Part shown: in pieces, positions 36,018-44,815 of the stretch
How positions within the stretch are numbered: the first letter of the stretch is position 1
Layout of the letters: every line of letters begins with the position of its first letter
Assembly (NCBI GenBank): GCA_020628475.1
Contig: JAHDFB010000002.1
Location: 1-64,000 of the forward strand
Length of the DNA: 64,000 bases
From: Saprospiraceae bacterium
GTDB lineage: Bacteria; Bacteroidota; Bacteroidia; Chitinophagales; Saprospiraceae
Direction: 5' to 3'
The notes under the pieces: generated by a model
The model's database searches: none
What the model was told of the DNA's origin: nothing
Seen by the model: only the letters and a program-made list of their open reading frames with translations
Made by a program: the position numbers and the translations under genes

Positions 36018-38711
36018 ATGCGTTACGTTCTGCTTATTGTTCTAGTAATCTGCATTGCTCCCCAAGCAATGGCACAATCCTATTTAAGAGCAGAAGGAAA
36101 ACAAATCGTCAATGAAAATAATGAATCCATTATTCTTAGAGGAATGGGTTTAGGTGGGTGGATGGTCCAAGAAGGCTATATGCTGCAAACTGCCGAGTTC
36201 GCCAGCCCACAACATCAAATTAAAGCAAGAATTACAGAAATTATCGGAGAAGAGGCTACGGCTGAATTTTATGATGCTTGGTTAGAAAATTACTTACAAA
36301 AAGAAGATGTCGATTCCATGAAATCTTGGGGTTTCAATTCGATCCGTCTTCCAATGCATTATAATTTATATACACTTCCTATTGAAGAGGAGCCGATTCC
36401 CGGAAAGAATACATGGTTAGAAAAAGGATTTGAGCTAACAGATTCCCTCATAGCTTGGTGTGCCCAAAACGAGATGTATGTTATACTCGACTTACATGCG
36501 GCACCGGGAGGCCAAGGCTATGATCAGGGAATATCTGACTATGACCCAACAAAAGATTCATTCTGGGAAAATGCAGAAAATCGAAGTAAAGCTGCAGCCC
36601 TATGGAAAAAACTCGCAGAACGGTATGTCGATGAACCATGGATTGCAGGTTACGACTTGTTAAACGAACCCAACTGGAATTTACCAGGTGGAACCCTTCT
36701 GCGAACGGCCTACATGCAAATGACCGATAGCATACGATCCGTTGATAATAAACATATATTATTTATTGAAGGTAATTGGTTTGCAAATGATTTTACTGGG
36801 CTAACACCACCATGGGATGATAATATGGTCTATAGTCCTCATAAATACTGGTCGATTAATGACCAAGCGTCCATTCAGTGGGTACTCGACTTACGCGAAG
36901 AACAAAATGTTCCCCTTTATCTTGGCGAAAGTGGAGAAAATTCTAATCAATGGTTTCATGATGCTATCCATTTACTGGAAGAACATGAAATTGGCTGGGC
37001 TTGGTGGCCTCTAAAAAAAGTAGAAGCCATCGCTGGTCCTCTATCTGCTTCGAAAACCTTTGGTTATGAAGCATTGCTCAACTATTGGAAGGGTATTGGC
37101 AGCATGCCGACGGAAGAAAGCGCTAAAACAGCTCTTATGCAGCTGACTGAAAACTACAAATTACAGAACTGTACATTCGAACCCGGCGTAATCGATGCTA
37201 TGTTTCGGCAAGTTACTACGGATGAAACAAAAGCCTTTCGCGATCATACGATTCCAGGAAAAATAAATGCCGTTGATTATGACTTAGGTAAAAATCAATT
37301 TGCTTATTCCGACGTGGATTACGCTACCTTTCATGTTTCCACCGGAAATTTTACTGCTTGGAATACAGGCTGGTCCTATCGAAACGATGGAGTGGATATC
37401 GAACCTAGTCAAGACAATCAAAATACAGCAGGTCACAATGTCGGATGGACAGACGCGGGTGAATGGTTAAAGTACTCAATAAATGATGTTGACCCTGGGA
37501 TCTACAATATTGTTTTACGATACGCTGGAGGTGATTTTGGTGGTAAAATGCATTTTGCGGCCAACGGTGTGGACATCACCAATGCGCAATTTGTTCCTTA
37601 CACCGGTGGTTATCAATCCTGGGAAGAAATGACCCTTGAAAATGTACTTGTTTATGATGATTTTGATCATATTACTTTTCATATCGACGGAGCAGGTTTC
37701 AATATTAGTAGCTATGAATTCATCAAAACCGGTGACATCGAAGATTCAAGTACTCAATTTATATCTGGAATTACCGAAGATAAAAACACCGTTTCACTAT
37801 TTATCAACAAGAAACTGGATCCAAATTCAAGTATGGATATCAACGATTTTTCTTTATTGGTGAATAATAGTAATTACACCGTGTCGGAGGTAGAAATCGA
37901 TCCTATTGATACTCGAATTATACACCTGTCTGTAGAAGAAGAAATGATCTTTACGGACATTATAAAAGCAAGTTACATTGGTACTAGTATAAACTCGTTG
38001 GATGGTGATGCTTTAGGGGCTTTCGCCCAAAAAGATGTCAATAATACGCTTCCTTCCTTCTTTAGTATTCCCTCAAAAATAGAAGCGGAAGACTTTATTT
38101 TGGAATCGGGAATTACTTTGGAAAATACAACAGATACAGGAGGAGGACAAAACATTGGTTATCTAGATGTAGGAGATTATTGCAAATACGATGTTTTCGT
38201 GAGTTTTGATGGCATCTATGAAATCAACTATAGAAACGCTTCAGATGGTCACGTCGGAGCCTTGAAACTAGCATTACAAAATGAAAGTGGTGAAATAATC
38301 GATATACATAGCGTTGAGTTTTCGTCTACCGGTGGCTGGCAGGCCTGGCAAGACAGTAAATTCAACGCTTTTATTCCTAAAGGACGGTATATCATGCGAT
38401 TAACCATTACCAAACCACAATTCAATCTAAATTGGATGGACTTCAAACTGATATCGTCCAATCAGGATCTTGCTCTTTCAAGTGTTCGTATTTACCCGAA
38501 TCCAGTTAAGGATATTTGTTTCGTCGATGATCGAAACTGTAAAGATTGTTTTGATTCATATACCATATTCTCCATGCAGGGAAAACTGGTTTCAATGGGA
38601 GCACTAAGGAATAAAAATATACAACTAAATCATCTAGATGCCGGTGTATACCTACTTCGCTTATCCGATCAAAAAGGCCGCAGTACCGTTCAAAAGATCG
38701 TCAAATGGTAA
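36018..38711 (+). CDS. Secreted GH5 glycoside hydrolase with two CBM6-like modules and T9SS tail
   Basis: 897 aa. Signal peptide 1-19 (APQAMA/Q), GH5 catalytic domain about 22-370 with acid/base E217 (LLNEPNW) and nucleophile E304 (LYLGESGEN), and two CBM6-like beta-sandwiches (about 405-580 with AGHNVGWTDAGEWLKYSIN; about 690-810 with GGGQNIGYLDVGDYCKYDVF). Between them lies an Ig-like domain. The C-terminal type A T9SS sorting domain is SVRIYPNPVKD...AGVYLLRLSD, exporting it to the surface. CBM6 often binds beta-glucan or xylan. The start lies 3 nt after the GH16 stop, so it belongs to the same operon. The GH5 subfamily cannot be assigned by eye; beta-1,6- or beta-1,3-glucan activity would fit the locus. 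Confidence 0.92.
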   Translation: MRYVLLIVLVICIAPQAMAQSYLRAEGKQIVNENNESIILRGMGLGGWMVQEGYMLQTAEFASPQHQIKARITEIIGEEATAEFYDAWLENYLQKEDVDSMKSWGFNSIRLPMHYNLYTLPIEEEPIPGKNTWLEKGFELTDSLIAWCAQNEMYVILDLHAAPGGQGYDQGISDYDPTKDSFWENAENRSKAAALWKKLAERYVDEPWIAGYDLLNEPNWNLPGGTLLRTAYMQMTDSIRSVDNKHILFIEGNWFANDFTGLTPPWDDNMVYSPHKYWSINDQASIQWVLDLREEQNVPLYLGESGENSNQWFHDAIHLLEEHEIGWAWWPLKKVEAIAGPLSASKTFGYEALLNYWKGIGSMPTEESAKTALMQLTENYKLQNCTFEPGVIDAMFRQVTTDETKAFRDHTIPGKINAVDYDLGKNQFAYSDVDYATFHVSTGNFTAWNTGWSYRNDGVDIEPSQDNQNTAGHNVGWTDAGEWLKYSINDVDPGIYNIVLRYAGGDFGGKMHFAANGVDITNAQFVPYTGGYQSWEEMTLENVLVYDDFDHITFHIDGAGFNISSYEFIKTGDIEDSSTQFISGITEDKNTVSLFINKKLDPNSSMDINDFSLLVNNSNYTVSEVEIDPIDTRIIHLSVEEEMIFTDIIKASYIGTSINSLDGDALGAFAQKDVNNTLPSFFSIPSKIEAEDFILESGITLENTTDTGGGQNIGYLDVGDYCKYDVFVSFDGIYEINYRNASDGHVGALKLALQNESGEIIDIHSVEFSSTGGWQAWQDSKFNAFIPKGRYIMRLTITKPQFNLNWMDFKLISSNQDLALSSVRIYPNPVKDICFVDDRNCKDCFDSYTIFSMQGKLVSMGALRNKNIQLNHLDAGVYLLRLSDQKGRSTVQKIVKW

Positions 38712-38725
38712 TGGCTTGGTAGTTC

Positions 38726-39577
38726 TTACTTACTACTCTTTTTTGCCAATAAATTTACCAGCATACCTACGATGATTAACACCATTCCGATGGAAGCATA
38801 CAAACTGTATTTTTCTCCAAAAATGAAGAAGCCTAATAATAAGGCATATACCAATTCCATATATTTGAATGGAGCGATGGTATTGGTCTCTCCTTTTTGA
38901 AAAGCTACCGTCATAAAAACCTGTCCAATCAATCCACAAATGCCCATTCCAGCAATGTAGTACCAATGATTGCCTTCCGGCATGACCCAATAAGATATAG
39001 AGCTGAGACCCATTACAATAGCGGTCACCATAAAATAGTTTATGATGGTCAACGGATGTTCTCTGGTTGCCAAGTAACGAACCATGGTAAATACGGCACC
39101 TACTGTAATGGCCGATATAAGTACCAAGACAAATCCTAATGTACTAATGCGTAGGTCAAAGCCTTTCAGAACAAATACACCAACGATAGCTATTAAAAAT
39201 CCTAGCCATTGGATCGATTTGACTTTTTCCTGCAGAAAATATATCGCTAATATAACGCTGATAATCGGTCCGACGTATCGAATAGATACAGCCGACCCCA
39301 ATGGCATCATCTGTACAGACATAAAAAAAGTTGTTAGTGAAATCGTACCAACAACTGCTCTCAATAATAGAATTTTTCGATGTGTACCAAGCAAGGGAAT
39401 CTTGCGAATCAACATATAGGGCAAAATAAAAATGAAGGTACCTATAGATCTGAAAAACACAACCTGCAGAGCAGGGTAATTCGATAATTCCTTAGCAAAG
39501 GCATTCATGCAGGCAAACGAAAACGTCGCTATTAAAATATATGCAATCGCCTTCGTATTATTGATCTTTTCCTTCAA
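38726..39577 (-). CDS. EamA/RhaT-family (DMT) transporter
   Basis: A 283-aa inner-membrane protein with ten hydrophobic helices in two EamA repeats (about 10-135 and 145-280), each ending in the typical GEK segment (LQEKVKSIQWLGF and FGEKYSLYASIG). DMT transporters export metabolites such as amino acids or purines. The frame begins with TTG (39575-39577), since the first internal Met is at residue 24 inside helix 1. It is convergent with the GH5 gene (14-bp gap) and probably not functionally tied to it. Confidence 0.9.
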   Translation of the reverse strand: MKEKINNTKAIAYILIATFSFACMNAFAKELSNYPALQVVFFRSIGTFIFILPYMLIRKIPLLGTHRKILLLRAVVGTISLTTFFMSVQMMPLGSAVSIRYVGPIISVILAIYFLQEKVKSIQWLGFLIAIVGVFVLKGFDLRISTLGFVLVLISAITVGAVFTMVRYLATREHPLTIINYFMVTAIVMGLSSISYWVMPEGNHWYYIAGMGICGLIGQVFMTVAFQKGETNTIAPFKYMELVYALLLGFFIFGEKYSLYASIGMVLIIVGMLVNLLAKKSSK

Positions 39578-39665
39578 TGTTGTTCTTTATATTGAACGAT
39601 CAAAGGTAATACTATTATGATCATAATGATCGCATATATTACATGAATTTGTTGTACGCATTTCT

Positions 39666-42644
39666 TTACGCGACGACACTATAGCGGACATCTTCTACAT
39701 AAGCCTGCCTTTCTATACGCATCACCTCTATACTCAAAAATCCAAACTCTTCGACAACCTTGCCCACAATCTTATAAATACCTTTTCCTCGGAAAGGATA
39801 GGTCTTGGCCACTGGTGGAAAATGTACGGTATCAATCCAAGCGCCATAATAATCCAAAAAGGTGCCAAATTGCATGCGCTTTTGATTGGAAGTAGTAGTA
39901 TTCTTCACCGTGATTAGATAACCAAAAATAGTAATGACTTTATTTTTGTAGGCTTCCAAATTCTTTGACGCCACCACATTATTCGGCACAAAATCTTTCA
40001 ATAAAAGAAATGGATGACACAAAGGAAAGCCCAACAATTCAATTTCATCAAAGGCATTTTCCAAGGTTTCCACTTTGAATGCTGGCAATGTGAAAGCATG
40101 TGGCGTATATCCAAACAACTGTTGTTGATCCCCCTTAAAAGGACTGGTATTTAATCGATGATGTGCGTTCCACAATAAAGTTCGTTTATCCAAACCCGTA
40201 AATCGAAAAGCATTGATGCGAATCAAAATATCCAATTGCTGAATACTGATCAACACTCGATCTAAAAAATCGTCTAAAGAACGAAAGGCTCCTTGTTCTT
40301 TACGATCCTCAATGATTCTCTGAGCAACATTGACCTCCAAGCCCTGTAATAAATGCATCCCCAGATAAATATCATCCCCATAAAGCCAGGTGTAATAAAA
40401 ACTCTTATTAACACAAGGAGCATTGATATTTCCACCCAATCTACGCGCCTCATGAACATATAATTCCGTCCTGTAAAATCCTCCACCATTATTGATCACT
40501 GCCACCATATATTCCAACGGATAGTAACATTTCAAAAACAAGCTCTGATAACTTTCTACGGCGTAAGATGCACTATGTCCTTTCGCAAAGGCATATCCGG
40601 CAAAACTTTCAATCTGACGCCAAATGTCAAAGGTCGTCTCATCCGGATAGTTCTTGGCTCGGCAATTCGAAATAAATTTTTCTTTAACCTTCTGAAATTC
40701 CTCTCTAGAGCGATACTTTCCACTCATCCCTCGACGCAATACATCCGCTTCGCCCAGATCCAAACCAGCAAAATGATGCGCTACTTTGATCACATCTTCT
40801 TGATAGACCATCACGCCATAGGTCTCCGGCATAATCTTTTGTAAAATAGGATGCGCCAATTTACGTCGATCTTCATCCTTATGTCGCATGATATATTCCC
40901 GCATCATACCGCTCTTTGCTACCCCTGGTCGAATAATCGAACTGGCCGCCACTAAGCCATGATAATTATCTACACCCAACTTCATAAAGAGCATACGCAT
41001 GGCAGGTGACTCCACATAAAAGCAACCAATACAATCTGCCAAACTGATCATGCGGTTGATTTTATCATCCCTGAAAAATGGTTTTACATCATGTATATCG
41101 ATCAGAGCATCATTCGGTTTATTGACTCTGACAAGCTGCAAAGCATCCTTTATTTTTCCCAGGCCTCTTTGTCCTAATATGTCGTATTTATACAATCCAA
41201 CATCCTCCGCAACAACCATATCAAACTGCGTCGTAGGAAAACCCTTCGGTGGTAAATCCGTTGCCGTAAAATAATGAATCGGTCGCTCGGAAATAATAAT
41301 CCCTCCTGCATGTATACTCAGATAATTCGGCATCCCTTCTATTCGTTTGGCATACACAAGCACTAACTGAGACAACTTATCCAACTGCTCAAAACTAAAT
41401 TTTCCACTGCTTAATTTATCCATTTCATGCTTCGGCAAACCAAAAACCTTCCCCAATTCACGCACCGCAGCACTATGCTTGAACGTATTATACGTTGCTA
41501 ATAAAGCAACCTGCCCCTCTTGACCAAAGCGCTCAAATATATAACGCGTCACATCTTCACGGTCTCTCCAAGAAAAATCAATATCGAAATCTGGCGGACT
41601 CGTCCGATACAAATTCATAAAGCGCTCAAAATAGAGATCCAACTCAATAGGATCTACATCCGTGATTCCCAATAAATATGCGACGATACTATTCGCCCCA
41701 CTCCCTCGTCCCACATGATAATACCCTTTGCGCTGTGCATAGTCCACGATATCCCAATTCACCAAGAAAAAAGGAACAAAATCCATCTTCTCGATCATTT
41801 CTAGTTCCTTCTTCAATCGAGACTGTATCGTATCATTAAGCGTTGGATAACGATATTTCAAACCCTTTGCACATAAGTCCTTGATCAGTTGTTTGTCCTC
41901 TGCCTTATTCCCCGAATAGCTCCATTTGTTTTGATGAGGTCGATCCTTCGAAAAATCAAAATCTATACAACACTGATCCAACAAACGCTGTGTATTATCA
42001 AGCATCCAAAGATCATTTCTGTATGCCTCCTTCAAGTCTTCCATCCGAAGGTACAAGTCCTTTTCGGAAGCCTGTTGTTCTGGAGTCAATTTGCTCAATA
42101 AGGTATTATTGTCAATCGCTCGAAGTAATCGATGTGTATTGAAATCCCGTTTATTTCTAAACGAAAAACTATTCAGCGCGACCAACTTGTCCCGATACTT
42201 CGAATACTCAGAAAAAGGCAACTTTGATAATTCAAATCGATTGACACCTATGTATTCGTATGCTTCGAAATGCGTTTTATTCAGTGATCGTACTTGTTCA
42301 AAAGGGTAAATAACATAAACGTCCTCCATCGGAGGGGTACTCTCCGGAAAATCTGTTTTCGCGTGTTTATGTTGAGACAAGAAGGCATTAATGTTCTGAA
42401 AACCTCTATTCGTTTTAGCTAGGGTCAAATACAGTTGTCTAGGTCCTGCCCTGAAATCAACGCCCAAGATTGGCTTGATCCCTTTTGACTTCGCCACACG
42501 TACAAAATTCAGACAAGCCGACGTATTATTGACATCTGTTATGGCAACACATCTTGCTCCATCCGCAACCGCCATATCAACAAGCATTCGCTCCGAAATC
42601 GTACCATATCGCAAACTATAATATGTGTGACAACATATATACAT
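39666..42644 (-). CDS. Short DnaE2/ImuC-like DNA polymerase III alpha subunit (error-prone type)
   Basis: 992 aa from the ATG at 42642-42644, which overlaps the SRAP stop as TGATG; a GTG one codon upstream is possible. The N-terminal PHP domain is present but degenerate: the usual HxH motif reads CCHTYYS. The C-family catalytic aspartates are in PPDFDIDFSWRD (about 355) with the third in KYDILGQRGLG (about 485). A helix-hairpin-helix and an OB-fold end the protein (about 890-975). A clamp-binding pentapeptide QQQLF lies near 841-845, as QADMF does in E. coli DnaE. At under 1000 aa it is shorter than the replicative enzyme. Linked to a Y-family polymerase and S24 regulator, it is likely the lesion-bypass extender. 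Confidence 0.92.
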   Translation of the reverse strand: MYICCHTYYSLRYGTISERMLVDMAVADGARCVAITDVNNTSACLNFVRVAKSKGIKPILGVDFRAGPRQLYLTLAKTNRGFQNINAFLSQHKHAKTDFPESTPPMEDVYVIYPFEQVRSLNKTHFEAYEYIGVNRFELSKLPFSEYSKYRDKLVALNSFSFRNKRDFNTHRLLRAIDNNTLLSKLTPEQQASEKDLYLRMEDLKEAYRNDLWMLDNTQRLLDQCCIDFDFSKDRPHQNKWSYSGNKAEDKQLIKDLCAKGLKYRYPTLNDTIQSRLKKELEMIEKMDFVPFFLVNWDIVDYAQRKGYYHVGRGSGANSIVAYLLGITDVDPIELDLYFERFMNLYRTSPPDFDIDFSWRDREDVTRYIFERFGQEGQVALLATYNTFKHSAAVRELGKVFGLPKHEMDKLSSGKFSFEQLDKLSQLVLVYAKRIEGMPNYLSIHAGGIIISERPIHYFTATDLPPKGFPTTQFDMVVAEDVGLYKYDILGQRGLGKIKDALQLVRVNKPNDALIDIHDVKPFFRDDKINRMISLADCIGCFYVESPAMRMLFMKLGVDNYHGLVAASSIIRPGVAKSGMMREYIMRHKDEDRRKLAHPILQKIMPETYGVMVYQEDVIKVAHHFAGLDLGEADVLRRGMSGKYRSREEFQKVKEKFISNCRAKNYPDETTFDIWRQIESFAGYAFAKGHSASYAVESYQSLFLKCYYPLEYMVAVINNGGGFYRTELYVHEARRLGGNINAPCVNKSFYYTWLYGDDIYLGMHLLQGLEVNVAQRIIEDRKEQGAFRSLDDFLDRVLISIQQLDILIRINAFRFTGLDKRTLLWNAHHRLNTSPFKGDQQQLFGYTPHAFTLPAFKVETLENAFDEIELLGFPLCHPFLLLKDFVPNNVVASKNLEAYKNKVITIFGYLITVKNTTTSNQKRMQFGTFLDYYGAWIDTVHFPPVAKTYPFRGKGIYKIVGKVVEEFGFLSIEVMRIERQAYVEDVRYSVVA

Positions 42645-43474
42645 CACTGATTAAATAAATCCAATTGATCGTTTTGCTTTCGTTTTCTAGCCGTTGTTTC
42701 ACCCATACCCTGCAACTCCAACTCCTGATAAAAGATGTATTCAAATTCTTTTTTAAGTTGTTTTCCTACAGGTTTCAGCACCGCAACATCTTTATTCCTT
42801 CCAGATTTTATCGCGGTAGATATCGGATATGCATTGAACTCATGATCATCAAAAGGCTGCATCATCGCCGTTACCTCACTGAGTGGAAGATCCTTATCCA
42901 ACCATCGACCCTCATCTTCTTCTGCCAGAATCAGCGGACTCCTATGGTGCGGAATTTTCTGTAATAGGGATGTTGGTGGTGTTGTAATAATCGCAAAACT
43001 TCTTGTAATTTCTCCACTTTGTTTATCGATCCATTCATCCCAAATACCCGCCATCGCAAACGGCCGTTTGTGATGTCTTCTATAAACCAGATAAGGCTCG
43101 CTCAATTTCTTCGTTGTAGAGCCTTCTACAAAAGCATCCGCGATGACCAAACAACGCTGTGATCGGATGGCCTTTCGAAACATGGGTTTCTCTATAATCC
43201 CCTTCGCGCCTTTATAGGCCGGATCATTTTCTTTATTGTGATTGCCCTCACTGCGCGCATTAATCACATAAGTCTTTTTGGTCGCCCAAGAAGGCGTAAA
43301 ACCAAATCTAAACAACTGAGCTTTCTTCGGTTCATCACTTGTGATCACCAAGGCCTCATCATTCGTACTCACATTCGGATTTAACTCAAAACGATCCAAA
43401 ATTTCCGATACATCGATTTGAAATTCCTTCTCAATAACTTTTAACTTCGTTATGACAGCGTATCTTCCACACAT
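42644..43474 (-). CDS. SRAP (HMCES/YedK-like) abasic-site DNA-protein crosslinking protein
   Basis: 276 aa. SRAP proteins crosslink through Cys2 to abasic sites in single-stranded DNA, shielding them. Key residues visible are C2 (MCGRYAV, Cys exposed after Met removal), N72 in INARSE, E117 in ADAFVEGST and H176 in IPHHRSPLIL. The C-terminus is extended relative to the roughly 220-aa E. coli YedK and ends KQNDQLDLFNQ, where QLDLF (270-274) is an excellent beta-clamp binding motif. It lies between the Y-family polymerase (20-nt gap) and DnaE2-like gene (TGATG overlap), so it belongs to the mutagenesis operon. Confidence 0.94.
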   Translation of the reverse strand: MCGRYAVITKLKVIEKEFQIDVSEILDRFELNPNVSTNDEALVITSDEPKKAQLFRFGFTPSWATKKTYVINARSEGNHNKENDPAYKGAKGIIEKPMFRKAIRSQRCLVIADAFVEGSTTKKLSEPYLVYRRHHKRPFAMAGIWDEWIDKQSGEITRSFAIITTPPTSLLQKIPHHRSPLILAEEDEGRWLDKDLPLSEVTAMMQPFDDHEFNAYPISTAIKSGRNKDVAVLKPVGKQLKKEFEYIFYQELELQGMGETTARKRKQNDQLDLFNQ

Positions 43475-43494
43475 ACTATTCTTATTTTATTGTA

Positions 43495-44706
43495 TTAAGC
43501 CGTTCGATGAGCCAACACGATCGGCGGCTCTCCATTAAATGGATTCATCATTCCTCCGATGCTCTTCGCCCCCATCGTAGACGCACGAATCACACTACGA
43601 CTTCCATATTTATTACGAATCACATCCATAGCCTGGTATAAATTGGCCGTACATTGCGTATTCTCAAAGAGGCTCATTTGATAATTACCCGATACTAAAC
43701 TACTAAATCGAACTCCAACCAAGCGTATAAGCAATCGCTTATTATACAATTGGTCAAATAATTCCAGCGTTTTACTGAGTAAATTATGATCGGCCGAAGT
43801 ATAAGGAATCTTTGCTTGCTTGGTATGTGTATTAAAATCTGAATATCGAATCTTGATGGTAATACAAGAAGTCAATTTCTGGCCATTTCTCAATTGAAAG
43901 GCAAGGTTTTCCACCATTGCACTGATCAAAGTCTTCAACTTCTTCACATCGGTTGTATCTCGACCAAATGTTCGCTCATTGGAAATAGATTTACGTTCGT
44001 GATATTGAACCAACTGACTATGATCGATTCCATTGGACTTTAACCAGATCGATTTTCCATGTTTGCCAAATACCGACTCCATCATTTCAACAGGCATTTC
44101 TTGCACTGTTGCGACCTTTTTGATCCCCAAATGACAGAGCGTCTGAAAGGTTTTATTCCCCACCATCGGAATTTTCTTAACCGATAATGGAGCTAAAAAA
44201 AGCTTTTCATAACCCGAGTCGATTTTAATTTGATTATTGGGTTTTGCCTCTCCGGTAGCTACCTTCGATACTGTTTTATTAATCGAGAGGCCAAAGGATA
44301 TGGGCAATCCCGTATCGCGAATAATCTGGTGCCTCAACTCTTTGGCAAATTTATAACAACCAAAATGTCGATCCATTCCTGTCAGATCCGCATAGAATTC
44401 ATCTATACTGGCTTTCTCCAAGACAGGTACTCGCTCCTTCAAAATCTCGGTAACCGCCTTCGAATACTTCGTATAGGTTCCAGCATTTCCCTTGATAACA
44501 ACCGCCTCCGGACATAATTGTCTTGCCATTTTCATAGACATCCCTGAGTGCACACCAAAGGGCCGCGCTTCATAGCTCGCTGCTGATACGACCCCTCGAT
44601 CTCCGGTTCCTCCTACCAAAATCGGGATGTTTTTCAAGCGGCTATCCAACAATCGCTCCACAGACACAAAAAAGGTATCTAAATCTAAATGTAATATTGA
44701 CCTCAT
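43495..44706 (-). CDS. Y-family DNA polymerase (DinB/ImuB type)
   Basis: 403 aa, with intact translesion polymerase active site: D8/D10 in LHLDLDTFF and D102/E103 in KASIDEFYADL. Palm, fingers (SAASYEARPFGV), thumb and little-finger domains are complete. The clamp motif QMSLF lies at 343-347 and a C-terminal tail of about 56 residues follows. The catalytic residues exclude the inactive ImuB type of actinobacteria and proteobacteria. First gene of the operon with SRAP and DnaE2-like, divergent from the S24 regulator across 109 bp of operator-like palindromes. Confidence 0.94.
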   Translation of the reverse strand: MRSILHLDLDTFFVSVERLLDSRLKNIPILVGGTGDRGVVSAASYEARPFGVHSGMSMKMARQLCPEAVVIKGNAGTYTKYSKAVTEILKERVPVLEKASIDEFYADLTGMDRHFGCYKFAKELRHQIIRDTGLPISFGLSINKTVSKVATGEAKPNNQIKIDSGYEKLFLAPLSVKKIPMVGNKTFQTLCHLGIKKVATVQEMPVEMMESVFGKHGKSIWLKSNGIDHSQLVQYHERKSISNERTFGRDTTDVKKLKTLISAMVENLAFQLRNGQKLTSCITIKIRYSDFNTHTKQAKIPYTSADHNLLSKTLELFDQLYNKRLLIRLVGVRFSSLVSGNYQMSLFENTQCTANLYQAMDVIRNKYGSRSVIRASTMGAKSIGGMMNPFNGEPPIVLAHRTA

Positions 44707-44720
44707 GAAACTACAATAGA

Positions 44721-44796
44721 TTGGTAATAATTACAAATAAATGGAATATTTCCAACTTTATAGTAATTTTTACCAAAAAATTGGAAATATTACCAA
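44721..44796. promoter_or_regulatory. Operator palindromes of the mutagenesis cassette
   Basis: Three related near-palindromes of the form TTGGnAATATTnCCAA fill the divergent promoter: TTGGTAATAATTACAAA (44721-44737), TGGAATATTTCCAA (44742-44755) and TTGGAAATATTACCAA (44781-44796). A weaker GTAATTTTTACCAA (44763-44776) lies between. Spacing between clear sites is 20-40 bp. They are the obvious binding sites for the XRE/S24 protein encoded immediately to the right, allowing autoregulation and control of the dinB operon. Confidence 0.7.
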
Positions 44797-44815
44797 AAAT
44801 CAATATTTTTGATAT

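Noticed and set aside
38733..38990. An 85-codon alternative frame inside the EamA transporter
   Set aside because: It is a shifted reading of the conserved EamA sequence.
39666..42644. Replicative DNA polymerase III alpha subunit
   Set aside because: Under 1000 aa, degenerate PHP domain and location in a dinB/S24 operon favour an error-prone DnaE2-like role.
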